Shown piece after piece: positions 15,072 to 22,121 of a stretch of 28,291 bases of DNA (positions are counted from its first letter, which is position 1; each line of letters opens with the position of its first letter). Position numbers and translations under genes: made by a program. The stretch comes from a virus: positions 1 to 28,291 of the IMG/VR virus record IMGVR_UViG_3300021425_000133; one strand, written 5' to 3'. The notes beneath the pieces were generated by a model. The model had not been told where the DNA came from, ran no database searches, and worked only from the letters and a program-made list of their open reading frames with translations.

Positions 15072-15372
15072 GAGAAGGAACAACAGAAGAGTAATGAGTG
15101 GTGAAGGTGAATGGACATACAGATGTTCATTATGTCAAGAGTTCAAAACCTCTGACAACTTCCATTCTGACAACTCAAAACCTCCATTCAACCTCGCATA
15201 CAATTGCAAGGAATGTAGGAAATCATCTTGTAATAGACAACCCATACTTCTTGATTGGGAAACAGAACAAGGTTATCTTGCATTGGAATCATTGGGTTTT
15301 GATGTAAAAGAAGACATACATCAACAATTCATAGACAGAGTTGAGAAGAAGTATGGTGTAGTCCTTGTGTGA
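15064..15372 (+). CDS. Zinc-ribbon/treble-clef protein, copy A
   Basis: ATG at 15064 (MSKRRNNRRV) gives a 102-aa protein; an upstream ATG at 15031 lies inside the previous gene and is less likely. Two cysteine pairs, CSLC (C21, C24) and CKEC (C48, C51), bracket a 23-residue insert with 'F.TSDNFHSDNS', the pattern seen at the N-terminus of many phage HNH-type or zinc-finger proteins (CxxC...F...CxxC). No HNH catalytic residues follow. The C-terminal ~30 residues (LGFDVKEDIHQQF...KKYGVVLV) are clearly homologous to the second zinc protein at 16755-17060, so the two are paralogues. DNA binding or recruitment is the likely role; the target is unknown. Confidence 0.75.
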   Translation: MSKRRNNRRVMSGEGEWTYRCSLCQEFKTSDNFHSDNSKPPFNLAYNCKECRKSSCNRQPILLDWETEQGYLALESLGFDVKEDIHQQFIDRVEKKYGVVLV

Positions 15373-15596
15373 TTATATTTATCGTTATGAAAGATTTTAT
15401 ATTGGACAAAGTTATGTGGATTAACTTTAGTGTCATGACATTGTCATTTGCTGAGATTGAGTCACTCCTAAAGATTGTATTATTGATAGCATCAATAGTT
15501 TACACAATCATCAAGATTGTATACAACAAGAGTGGTGATGAACAACTCAACAAGAAGATAAGAGATTACTTTAGGCAAGATAACAAACCTGAATAA
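15369..15596 (+). CDS. Small membrane protein, single predicted TM segment
   Basis: The frame is open from a GTG at 15369 (75 aa), which overlaps the previous stop (GTGTGA), and contains an ATG at 15387 (69 aa, MKDFILDKVMWINF). Residues ~32-50 of the longer form (LKIVLLIASIVYTIIKIVY) are a strong hydrophobic helix. A charged C-terminal tail (NKKIRDYFRQDNKPE) follows. This could be an early membrane protein such as a superinfection-exclusion factor or an antiholin, but no specific family is recognised. Which start is used is undecided. The gene is the last before a strong terminator. Confidence 0.6.
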   Translation: MIIFIVMKDFILDKVMWINFSVMTLSFAEIESLLKIVLLIASIVYTIIKIVYNKSGDEQLNKKIRDYFRQDNKPE

Positions 15597-15613
15597 TATT
15601 TATATATACCTCC

Positions 15614-15637
15614 ATGATGAGAGTCTAGTATCATCAT
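15614..15637. other. Inverted repeat upstream of terminator
   Basis: ATGATGA (15614-15620) and TCATCAT (15631-15637) form a perfect seven-base stem with a 10-nt loop, 18 bp beyond the previous gene's stop. It is probably part of the transcript's 3' end or an operator for the promoter that follows. Confidence 0.5.
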
Positions 15638-15655
15638 AAAGTTTATACTTTTTTG

Positions 15656-15684
15656 CCCCCACTTGAAATATAGTGGGGGTTTTT
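15656..15684 (+). terminator. Rho-independent terminator of the first early transcript
   Basis: CCCCCAC (15656-15662) pairs with GTGGGGG (15673-15679) around a 10-nt loop and is followed by TTTTT (15680-15684). There is no T-run on the other strand, so it acts rightward. It ends the transcript of the HTH, zinc-ribbon A and membrane-protein genes. Confidence 0.9.
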
Positions 15685-15685
15685 C

Positions 15686-15716
15686 TTGTGAGAACGAAAA
15701 CTCTGCCGTATATTTG
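15686..15716 (+). promoter_or_regulatory. Bacteroidota-type promoter directly behind the terminator
   Basis: TTG (15686-15688) is followed after 20 bp by TATATTTG (15709-15716), a perfect TAnnTTTG -7 box. TTGTGAGAAC at the -33 end recurs at the next promoter (15959-15968). It drives the 71-aa gene from a short leader of about 20 nt. Confidence 0.8.
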
Positions 15717-15741
15717 TGGAACAATAACAAACACAAATACT

Positions 15742-15957
15742 ATGACTTACAAAAAACAACTTGAAATGGAAATGAGTGAAATGAGTTCTGTAATCAATCA
15801 CTTTGAGAACGGAAACGAAGTGGTAATCTCTCGTTGGACTGAACGATTTGGTTATACTCTTGAAATGATTGTAAATGAATTCAACGAACTCGTTGATACA
15901 TACAATCGTAAGTATGGTAAGCGTTTCGGTTGTTGTAAGAAAAAATCTGTTAAATAA
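15742..15957 (+). CDS. Small early protein, 71 aa
   Basis: I do not recognise the family. ATG at 15742 (MTYKKQLEMEMSEMSSVINHF) is preferred over an in-frame start at 15673, which lies inside the terminator stem and ahead of the promoter. The protein is mostly helical, with a Met/Glu-rich first helix and a basic, cysteine-containing end (KRFGCCKKKSVK). It has its own promoter and is followed by another at 15959. It is a typical small early gene, possibly one that alters host functions, but this is context only. Confidence 0.65.
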   Translation: MTYKKQLEMEMSEMSSVINHFENGNEVVISRWTERFGYTLEMIVNEFNELVDTYNRKYGKRFGCCKKKSVK

Positions 15958-15958
15958 T

Positions 15959-15989
15959 TTGTGAGAACCAATCTAATTCCCTATCTTTG
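15959..15989 (+). promoter_or_regulatory. Bacteroidota-type promoter giving a near-leaderless mRNA
   Basis: TTG (15959-15961) is followed after 20 bp by TATCTTTG (15982-15989), and ATG begins at 15994, only four bases later. The predicted start of transcription falls at or next to the start codon. The TTGTGAGAAC -33 end is shared with the promoter at 15686. Confidence 0.75.
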
Positions 15990-15993
15990 ACCT

Positions 15994-16233
15994 ATGACAC
16001 CACTAAGTAAAGACTGGTTTAAGAACAACGATAAGAAAGTGTTTAGAGGGGTCAATTACGACCTTGAGTTTATCAAGATACATCAAGGTATGATTGGTAC
16101 GGTATATAACAAGGACAACCCCTCAAAATCGGAATGGTATGTTGTTACAACACAAGAAGACTTGAACAATGTACTTGACCGATTCTTCAACGATAACCCA
16201 AAAGAATTAACAAACGGAAACTATAACATATGA
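15994..16233 (+). CDS. Hypothetical early protein, 79 aa
   Basis: I do not recognise this family. The protein starts MTPLSKDWFKNNDKKVFRG and has a mixed alpha/beta pattern with 'NYDLEFIKIHQGMIGTVYN' and 'SEWYVVTTQEDLNNVLDRFFND'. The start codon sits four bases downstream of a strong -7 box, so the mRNA may have almost no 5' untranslated region. An internal Met (MIGTV) is possible but would remove most of the protein. The stop overlaps the following kinase-like gene as ATGA, which implies coupled expression. Confidence 0.65.
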   Translation: MTPLSKDWFKNNDKKVFRGVNYDLEFIKIHQGMIGTVYNKDNPSKSEWYVVTTQEDLNNVLDRFFNDNPKELTNGNYNI

Positions 16234-16580
16234 TAATTAAAGCATCGACACGAACTGTAATCATACTGAAAGACAGAGTATATAAGATACCTGTCGATTA
16301 TAGGGGTTATTTGCAAGGAAAGAATGAAGGTGTGGTGTGGAATGAATATAAAGATACAAACAAACTTGCACCACTTATATGGGAGAGATTTGGTATTGTA
16401 TGTCAAGTCAAGTGTGATATGATTTGTCATAGACCACCAATCGAAGAAGTAAAAAAACTAATACCTCAACTCAATATAGATAATTGTGACCTACACAACA
16501 TTGAGAATTGGGGAATGTATAATGGTAATACCGTATTATTAGATTATGGTATCGATGAACGAATTTCAAAAATGTATTAA
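16230..16580 (+). CDS. Minimal kinase-like (protein-kinase-fold) phage protein
   Basis: This 116-aa protein shows both ends of a kinase fold in miniature. The N-terminal part has a strand pair 'TRTVIILKDRVYKIP' with a lysine (K19) in the position of the ATP-binding VxK, followed by 'KNEGVVWNEY' (E33, E39) that could supply the helix-C glutamate. The C-terminal part has 'CDLHNIENWGMYNGNTVLLDYG', which resembles a catalytic loop (D87, H89, N93) and the DFG-like DYG (D105). The D-to-N spacing is six rather than the usual five. Active kinases normally need about 250 residues, so this may be a degenerate pseudokinase or a nucleotide-binding derivative. I recall similar short phage proteins with these motifs. 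It is coupled to the upstream 79-aa gene by ATGA. Confidence 0.6.
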   Translation: MIIKASTRTVIILKDRVYKIPVDYRGYLQGKNEGVVWNEYKDTNKLAPLIWERFGIVCQVKCDMICHRPPIEEVKKLIPQLNIDNCDLHNIENWGMYNGNTVLLDYGIDERISKMY

Positions 16581-16582
16581 CA

Positions 16583-16738
16583 ATGAGCAAGACAAAAGAC
16601 CTATACGAAGAATTCTATGAACAACAGAAGACCTATATGCAAAACAAAAGATTGTCTTTGTATAGATGGACAGGTGAGATAACCAACAAACAATTAAATG
16701 ATTCAGGTTGGGAAGAGGACTTTAAATCAAAGAAATAA
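16583..16738 (+). CDS. Small hypothetical protein, 51 aa
   Basis: A 51-codon frame starts at ATG 16583, two bases after the previous stop, and reads MSKTKDLYEEFYEQQKTYMQ then 'NKRLSLYRWTGEITNKQL' and ends DFKSKK. It is charged and helical at the start. No family is recognised; position in a tightly packed early cluster supports that it is real. Confidence 0.55.
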   Translation: MSKTKDLYEEFYEQQKTYMQNKRLSLYRWTGEITNKQLNDSGWEEDFKSKK

Positions 16739-16750
16739 CCTTTAGGTTTG
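16721..16750 (+). promoter_or_regulatory. Candidate Bacteroidota-type promoter, near-leaderless
   Basis: TAGGTTTG (16743-16750) matches the TAnnTTTG -7 box and ATG starts at 16755, again exactly four bases later. The upstream box is weak (TTT at 16721-16723, 19-bp spacer). Confidence 0.45.
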
Positions 16751-16754
16751 TAGT

Positions 16755-17060
16755 ATGCCTATAAGAGAGAGTAAGATTATTAATGACCTACTACATTTCA
16801 AATGCAATAAATGTGATGATTGGAAATCAATGGAAGAATACTATCTTAATAGACAATCTAAACATGGTATATCTTCATGGTGTAAGAAGTGTATGAAAAA
16901 GGAGAATGAGGCAAGATATATGAAACCAAAATCTGCACCTGATTATACTAAAGAACCTGTCGATAACTTTTTTAAGAACTTGGGGTATGACTTGAAAGAA
17001 GATATACACGAACAATTCAAAGAAAAGATGTTTGAAAAGTATGGTGTTAACTTGTTATAA
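16755..17060 (+). CDS. Zinc-ribbon/treble-clef protein, copy B
   Basis: This 101-aa paralogue of the protein at 15064-15372 has cysteine pairs CNKC (C17, C20) and CKKC (C43, C46) with 'WKSMEEYYLNRQSKHGISSW' between them, a classic spacing for phage zinc-finger or HNH N-terminal domains. The C-terminal segment (NLGYDLKEDIHEQFKEKMFEKYGVNLL) matches copy A at about two thirds of positions. No nuclease HNH residues follow. The gene ends convergently with the leftward 50-aa gene; their ends overlap by six bases. Confidence 0.75.
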   Translation: MPIRESKIINDLLHFKCNKCDDWKSMEEYYLNRQSKHGISSWCKKCMKKENEARYMKPKSAPDYTKEPVDNFFKNLGYDLKEDIHEQFKEKMFEKYGVNLL

Positions 17061-17207
17061 TAACTTTCTCTGTAGTTCCTCTGACTCTTGACACAGTTGT
17101 CTTTTGTATTGATAAGCCAGTGGTAGTTCTCTCATCTCTCTTGTATTGAGACATTTTTGAACATAACCCGCTCTTGAGTCGTTTCTTCTTCTTTCAGGTA
17201 AAATCAT
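17055..17207 (-). CDS. Small basic protein, 50 aa, last gene of the late operon
   Basis: ATG at 17207 overlaps the upstream stop as ATGA and opens a 50-codon frame ending at 17055. The protein starts MILPERRRNDSRAGYVQKCL and ends CQESEELQRKLL; it is basic at the start and helical at the end. No family is recognised. The tight coupling to the head-completion gene and an intact frame argue for a real gene, possibly a small head or neck component. Confidence 0.6.
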   Translation of the reverse strand: MILPERRRNDSRAGYVQKCLNTREMRELPLAYQYKRQLCQESEELQRKLL

Positions 17208-17704
17208 ATAACCAACCCTCCGTAGAACTTATTGTTTGGATTTGCCGGTTGTTCACCATCAGAAGAACAAATCTCGTATTCGGGAAATAATCCTCTGTTT
17301 TTAAAAACCCATTTATTACATCTCTGAGAGAAGTATTCTGCAAGGTTCTGAAACTCACTCTTAAGAGTTCTATAAACAGTTATATCTGCTTGTGAGGAGT
17401 TCTCACTAAATTCCTGTTGAAGTCCTCTATTGGAGATTTTTGACAATAGGTTGGTCGTAGCATAATACAATGTCCAATAAGTCACAACATCAACAAGATA
17501 ATCATCAACCAATGTCTTGTAGTTACCAGTCAAACTACTTGAGTTAATATCACTATAAATCTTATCCAAGAGTTTATCACCCAAGATTTCTGTAACATTG
17601 ACCTTTTGTGCCAATATCATTGATGCTTTCAAGTTGTGAGATAGTAAGTTTCTATCCATGTTTGTCTTATCCAAGACATACGATTCTGTTACCAAGAATA
17701 CCAT
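17204..17704 (-). CDS. Head completion/connector protein (DUF6712-like)
   Basis: This 166-aa all-alpha protein begins with a strand then helices. 'VTESYVLDKTNMDRNLLSHNLKASMILAQKVNVTEILGDKLLDKI' fits a family of Bacteroidota phage head-completion proteins (DUF6712 type) I know, in which '...YVL..TNID...L...I..AQ...I..ILG..L...I' recurs. Aromatic helices 'DYLVDVVTYWTLYYATTNLL' and 'KSEFQNLAEYFSQRCNKWV' follow. The protein would bind the portal to close the head and receive the tail. The gene is coupled to the portal gene upstream by TAATG. Confidence 0.75.
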   Translation of the reverse strand: MVFLVTESYVLDKTNMDRNLLSHNLKASMILAQKVNVTEILGDKLLDKIYSDINSSSLTGNYKTLVDDYLVDVVTYWTLYYATTNLLSKISNRGLQQEFSENSSQADITVYRTLKSEFQNLAEYFSQRCNKWVFKNRGLFPEYEICSSDGEQPANPNNKFYGGLVI

Positions 17705-18786
17705 TATGACCAGTAATTTGTGAATTTATTTATAATCTCAACAGGTTGATTGTATTTCATTGATAGAACTATATTCAACGATTCATTCAATCCCATGAGT
17801 TTGGGTTTGATGATATAGTTTAACCAATGTTCAGTTGCTACTTGTAGTTCGTCAGCATTCTGTGAGAATGGGTTTGAACTGAATGAGTGGATACCCAATA
17901 ACAGAGGTGAGGAGATTTGCCATGATGTGAGGACGGATTGTGAAGCATAACTCAATACATCCACATAATATCCATCACCAACTGTTGATTGTATTGGAGT
18001 AATCTGTGCGGCTTCTTCAGGACTTGATGCAAAACCTAACATAAGTTTCTGACCATCTTTACCTGAATACACATCCATAAGTTCTTTCTTAACTCTTTCT
18101 CTTTCTGACTCTGTTGGATTACCATAGAGTTGAACGAATAGATTTGGAGTTAGATTTGAGTTCAAGGCTGATTTGTGCCATTCAAAGATTTGACCTTCCA
18201 AGACAATTGCAGGAATTCCTGATTGATAAGGTACAACAGGGTATGTTGAGTTTTCTGTTGGAACATATCTCTTGTAATATACCATCTGTCTTTGTGATGT
18301 ATTGTCAGGGTCTAAATCACCATACACAATGATTGGGTTCTTTCTTGTGTCATTCCAGTCATCGCAATAGAAGTAAGTATCAGGTTCTGTCTTATCCATT
18401 TCAGGTAAACCTGTTCTTACTTTTTGAAATGGGACATGGTAAATCGATGCAATTGAACTTCTATCTTTTGACCATATAACCTCGACAGCATAACCACCGA
18501 AAAGATAGAAGTCATATAGTATCTTATGATATAGACCTGAGATTGTTTCTCTTTTATTTACGAGGACATTACCTAACCCCTCAATTTCGACTCCATCTCC
18601 AAAAGACATGGTAACTGTTGAGTCAGCAGCAACGGCGTGAATAGGGGACTTCTGATAGAGTCCCAATAGGTATTGTGGATAGAGGTTGTTCTTACCCCAA
18701 AATAGGTAATCATACCTCTTGTTTTTTACTTCTACATTTGATTCTATGTCAATGTAGTCTATGTTAAATGCTTCGAAATTTGTCAT
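17704..18786 (-). CDS. Portal protein (HK97-like)
   Basis: This 360-aa protein forms the dodecameric ring through which DNA enters the head. Features are 'NLYPQYLLGLYQKSPIHAVAADSTVTMSFGDG' near the N-terminus, 'ILYDFYLFGGYAVEVIWSKD...IYHVPFQKVRTG' at residues ~88-125 (the wing/stem region), a C-terminal helix region with 'ISSPLLLGIHSFSSNPFSQNADELQVATEHW', and 'PKLMGLNESLNIVL'. All are diagnostic for portal proteins of this group. Length is slightly short for portals but the core is intact. The gene is unusual in lying at the far end of the late run from terL, after the fibre genes. Confidence 0.85.
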   Translation of the reverse strand: MTNFEAFNIDYIDIESNVEVKNKRYDYLFWGKNNLYPQYLLGLYQKSPIHAVAADSTVTMSFGDGVEIEGLGNVLVNKRETISGLYHKILYDFYLFGGYAVEVIWSKDRSSIASIYHVPFQKVRTGLPEMDKTEPDTYFYCDDWNDTRKNPIIVYGDLDPDNTSQRQMVYYKRYVPTENSTYPVVPYQSGIPAIVLEGQIFEWHKSALNSNLTPNLFVQLYGNPTESERERVKKELMDVYSGKDGQKLMLGFASSPEEAAQITPIQSTVGDGYYVDVLSYASQSVLTSWQISSPLLLGIHSFSSNPFSQNADELQVATEHWLNYIIKPKLMGLNESLNIVLSMKYNQPVEIINKFTNYWS

Positions 18787-19217
18787 ACTGCTGCAAAGTT
18801 ATCTATTTCTGTTAATACCAATCCACCATTAACCACATAACCTTGATAGAGATTCCATGCATTGTTTGCTGGATTTGGTAAAGTACCACCCACACTATAC
18901 ACATTACCACCTGATGATAATACCATACTATCTATTGTATTGTTTCCTGTTGAATAGACCCAAAATAAGAATGTCTCACCCTCTTTTTCGTTAGATAGTG
19001 TTACTTGTACATTACCAACCAAATTGAATATGAACCACCTTCCTGTAGATAAATCAACAGTTAAAGCACCTGATACATTACCTGCGTCTAATACAGGTTC
19101 TCTGATGAAATCCTCAACAGTTATTTTCTTTGTCGTACCTCCGTTTACAATTGCAACAACATCTTGTTCAGTTCTTGCGGTTAGTTCAGTAAGTTGTGAT
19201 ATTTTTAAATCAGCCAT
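18783..19217 (-). CDS. Putative fibre or appendage-associated protein, 144 aa
   Basis: This protein begins MADLKISQLTELTARTEQDVVAIVNGGTTKKITVEDF. In other phages the phrase 'KISQL.EL......D..PIV.GGTTKKI' marks the start of tail-fibre and structural proteins. The body is Gly/Ser/Val-rich and beta-structured. It overlaps the portal start as ATGA and the upstream gene's stop as TAATG. Its small size suggests a tail-appendage or decoration protein. No receptor-binding motif is recognised. Confidence 0.6.
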   Translation of the reverse strand: MADLKISQLTELTARTEQDVVAIVNGGTTKKITVEDFIREPVLDAGNVSGALTVDLSTGRWFIFNLVGNVQVTLSNEKEGETFLFWVYSTGNNTIDSMVLSSGGNVYSVGGTLPNPANNAWNLYQGYVVNGGLVLTEIDNFAAV

Positions 19218-20161
19218 TATTCTTGAGTTAATAAGTTGTTATCTTCAGTTAATATGTGGAAATCATCTTCTTGTAAAATATGATATGTTTGTGTTTCAGT
19301 GGGGTCATAAACATTCACAGTACCACCTGTATAATAATAAGTATCGGTGAAGTCCTGTGTCAAATAAAGTAAACCTGTTTCCAATTTATCTCCTGATAAA
19401 GAACAATTTGTGTTTATCTTTGATGTTTGTTCCCTAATTGAGTAATAGAATTGACCTACTTCATCAATATTAACAGTTGTTTCACCAAGATATGTTGTGG
19501 GATAACCTGGACAACCTGCTGCAGGTAATATACCAACATTACATGGATTAGTGTAATAGTCCCAAGGCTTATATTCATCTATCTCATCCATACTGGTTAA
19601 ATAAAGTGTATCACTAAATGTTCTACCACTATTTGTTGTGAATGAATATTGATATGTCGTTCCTGATGTATTTGAACCATCTACCCATACTGAAATACCT
19701 ATATTACCTTTACCAAAATCTAATATTTGTTCAATGGGTACTGAAACACCATCAATAGTCCAAGTACCACCAGTGACAACTTCACCTACATTTGGACTGT
19801 CAATGTACACACCCCATTCACCATCAGGTGCACCTTCCCAACTCATAAAGATATATCTATTACCTTTATTTGCTGATTGAGTTAAATTAGCATATTGTAT
19901 TGTTGGAGATATTTGATAATACCACGCTCTTGTACCACCAGTCAAATCAACACCTGATTCTGCAACCTTAAACCTGAATAAATCATATCTATCGTTATAA
20001 GGTGAACCACTGAATGATGTTATATTTTGTGGAATGAATGAATATTTCTTTCCTGATTGGGCATGTTCAAGACACATCAAATAAGTGGGATTTGATATTG
20101 TCTTGTGTGGACTAACCGAAGTGTAGACCGTATTAAATTGATTTGACTTTATATATAACAT
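19217..20161 (-). CDS. Putative virion appendage protein, 314 aa
   Basis: I do not recognise a specific family. The protein is rich in Tyr, Ser, Thr and Asn, probably beta-structured, with 'RDYLFRF...GVDLTGGTRAWYYQISPT'-like features (the exact text is around residues 60-90) and ends in a region 'YYTGGTVNVYDPTETQTYHILQEDD'. It sits in the cluster of fibre-type genes between the PTP-linker protein and the small fibre-associated protein, with a 23-bp gap from the upstream gene and a TAATG overlap with the next. A role as tail-fibre or head-decoration protein fits the neighbourhood. Confidence 0.5.
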   Translation of the reverse strand: MLYIKSNQFNTVYTSVSPHKTISNPTYLMCLEHAQSGKKYSFIPQNITSFSGSPYNDRYDLFRFKVAESGVDLTGGTRAWYYQISPTIQYANLTQSANKGNRYIFMSWEGAPDGEWGVYIDSPNVGEVVTGGTWTIDGVSVPIEQILDFGKGNIGISVWVDGSNTSGTTYQYSFTTNSGRTFSDTLYLTSMDEIDEYKPWDYYTNPCNVGILPAAGCPGYPTTYLGETTVNIDEVGQFYYSIREQTSKINTNCSLSGDKLETGLLYLTQDFTDTYYYTGGTVNVYDPTETQTYHILQEDDFHILTEDNNLLTQE

Positions 20162-20184
20162 CTATGATAAATATTAATATTTCC

Positions 20185-21702
20185 TTATATACATGGTAAG
20201 TATTCCACATCACCAAATGTCGTAGAACCTGACACAGGGAATGATAAACTACAATATGTCGTTGCTGAACCAGTAAAGTTATATCCAAAGTCTCTTGAAC
20301 TATCGAATAATCTTGTATTACAAGAGAATGGATTATTGGGGTCAGATGGTATTTGTGAAGTTAATGAACCACTATATAATCTAACTACATTACCACCATT
20401 AAATGATTCAACATTAACGAATTTATCATCATCATTGATGTTCTTGTATAGGTTACCATAAGGTGGTATAAAAGTAGCGGGGTTTATACATACCCAACCA
20501 GTGTAGAATTGACCGGCAGATGAACCTCTAAATTGGTCATAGAACCCTGTATTTGCTAATACATATGTTCCATCCATACCTAAGTTTGTATTAGTCAGTT
20601 TAAATCCATTCTGATATACAGAACTTGGTGTTGGTGTGGGAGTTAAACCAGGTGTTGCACTTGGAGGTATAGAACCACAGTAATAGTCAACACCACTTCT
20701 ACTTGGGTAATGATACCCATTTGTTGTTGTATTGTCTGTATATGGGGTAGTTCTTTGTGAATTTAATGATGGGAATGTTTCACCATCTGTCCAACCAGTA
20801 CTTGTTTTATTAGGTATATTGATTGTAGCCCATTCCCATGTTTTTGGTTCAAATCTATCAGTAGTCATCCAACATAATGCAACAGTATCTGCACTTAGAT
20901 TTTTAACATAGAATGAATAGTTGTTACCATCGGGGTGTGTACCTTCAACAAATTGATACTCTGATATACTTATTCTTTCAATATAACCTGTACCACTCAA
21001 TGAGAAACATCCATATGAATATGAAGTTGGTGTAGTGAAGAATTGGTCAACCTCAACATAAGAGTCATTTGGTAAAGGTACTTCACTCGGAGTAATACTC
21101 GGTGTGGGAGTCAGTGTCGCACTTGGTGTCGGTGTCGGACAAACTCCACCATATGTAATATAACCCTGAAGGTCTGATTGGTCAGGGTAAATAATACCAT
21201 CACAAGTGAAAGTTGTTGGTGTGGGGTATTCAACAAGTTGATATTTTACTTCAAAAAGAAATGGTGTACATGCAAAGTTACCTGATAGTAGTTCAAAGTG
21301 TAAGAAATCACCATTAGTATCAAACATCCAAACACCAGTTGTTGATGCCGCTGTTGTTCCTGTATAAATTGCATAATTTGAACTACAATCTATTTCACCT
21401 TCATAAGTAGTTCCTGAAATGTTAGTTAAAGTTACCGCACCTGATTTACCTGGTATTCTATTGTATATACCATTAATATAACTCAATCCATCTGAAGCAT
21501 AGAAACAGAATGATTGATATAAAGTACAAGGTGGTAAACTTGCACTTGGAGTCGGAGTTATAGATGGTGTCGTAGTTGGAGTAATCGATGGTGTCACAGA
21601 TGGTGTAATCTTGAAAGGTTGTGGCACAAACTTGTCATAGAAGTTAAATGTTTTTTTACCCCTATGTTTCGATTGTAAGTTATAAAACTCTTCTTGACTC
21701 AA
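20185..21702 (-). CDS. Modular appendage protein with three PTP linkers
   Basis: This 505-aa protein is a string of modules separated by Pro-Thr-Ser linkers. Residues 1-32 form a short basic head region. Linkers lie at 33-58, 188-211 and 346-361 (for example ITPTPSASLPP, TPTPSATLTPTP). Three globular, Cys-containing, aromatic and Gly-rich domains fill the gaps. The stretched composition fits an exposed fibre with several binding domains. The start is TTG at 21702, which overlaps the upstream stop as TTGA; no ATG occurs nearby in frame. The linkers resemble those in the 418-, 855-, 343- and 346-aa proteins. Function in adhesion is inferred. Confidence 0.6.
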   Translation of the reverse strand: MSQEEFYNLQSKHRGKKTFNFYDKFVPQPFKITPSVTPSITPTTTPSITPTPSASLPPCTLYQSFCFYASDGLSYINGIYNRIPGKSGAVTLTNISGTTYEGEIDCSSNYAIYTGTTAASTTGVWMFDTNGDFLHFELLSGNFACTPFLFEVKYQLVEYPTPTTFTCDGIIYPDQSDLQGYITYGGVCPTPTPSATLTPTPSITPSEVPLPNDSYVEVDQFFTTPTSYSYGCFSLSGTGYIERISISEYQFVEGTHPDGNNYSFYVKNLSADTVALCWMTTDRFEPKTWEWATINIPNKTSTGWTDGETFPSLNSQRTTPYTDNTTTNGYHYPSRSGVDYYCGSIPPSATPGLTPTPTPSSVYQNGFKLTNTNLGMDGTYVLANTGFYDQFRGSSAGQFYTGWVCINPATFIPPYGNLYKNINDDDKFVNVESFNGGNVVRLYSGSLTSQIPSDPNNPFSCNTRLFDSSRDFGYNFTGSATTYCSLSFPVSGSTTFGDVEYLPCI

Positions 21703-21866
21703 CGATTGATTATTTTTTTTGTATCCTCCAACAGTTTATCTATATCCAAGGCTTCGGGCATTGAGAACCAATATGTTTTTACCCTCTGTTTGTCCTTAAA
21801 GTAGGTCATTACACCCACCAAATCATCTTCAAGGTCTATGGTTATGTTCTTGAATTTATAATCCAT
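21699..21866 (-). CDS. Small phage protein, 55 aa
   Basis: ATG at 21866 directly follows the preceding stop (TAAATG) and opens a 55-codon frame: MDYKFKNITIDLEDDLVGVM, then 'TYFKDKQRVKTYWFSMPEA', then LDIDKLLEDTKKIINR. It is acidic with a strand-strand-helix pattern. No family is named, but the intact frame and tight spacing inside the operon support a real gene. Its stop overlaps the 505-aa gene's TTG start. Confidence 0.65.
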   Translation of the reverse strand: MDYKFKNITIDLEDDLVGVMTYFKDKQRVKTYWFSMPEALDIDKLLEDTKKIINR

Positions 21867-22109
21867 TTACTCCCCCAAGAAATCACCCGTATCACCTGTG
21901 ATAGGTGGTACTGGTTTTGGACAATAATCTGATAATGCTAAATCATATAACCAATCAAATTCAGAATAGATGTTTGCATCAATCTCTTCCTTTGAAATTA
22001 TCCAATCATCATTACAATCTTGGATGGGATTAAAGTATGATACACTATCATATTTCTGACCCACTAAAGAGTCTTTTTCGTTCACTGTTAAAATTGCTAC
22101 TTGTGCCAT
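21867..22109 (-). CDS. Small conserved-type phage protein, 80 aa
   Basis: This protein reads MAQVAILTVNEKDSLVGQKY then 'DSVSYFNPIQDCNDDWIISKEEID' and 'FDWLYDLALSDYCPKPVPP'. I recall small proteins with 'YFNP.QD...W.IS.EE' and a final 'L....Y.PK' in Bacteroidota phages, near fibre genes, with no known function. The pattern is mixed alpha/beta and acidic. It lies in the fibre cluster after the tandem fibre genes, separated by 12 bp from the upstream gene. Confidence 0.65.
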   Translation of the reverse strand: MAQVAILTVNEKDSLVGQKYDSVSYFNPIQDCNDDWIISKEEIDANIYSEFDWLYDLALSDYCPKPVPPITGDTGDFLGE

Positions 22110-22121
22110 ATTACTTTATTT

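Noticed and set aside
15673-15741. N-terminal extension of the 71-aa protein
   Set aside because: It would start in the terminator stem and before the promoter at 15686-15716, so it would not be in the transcript.
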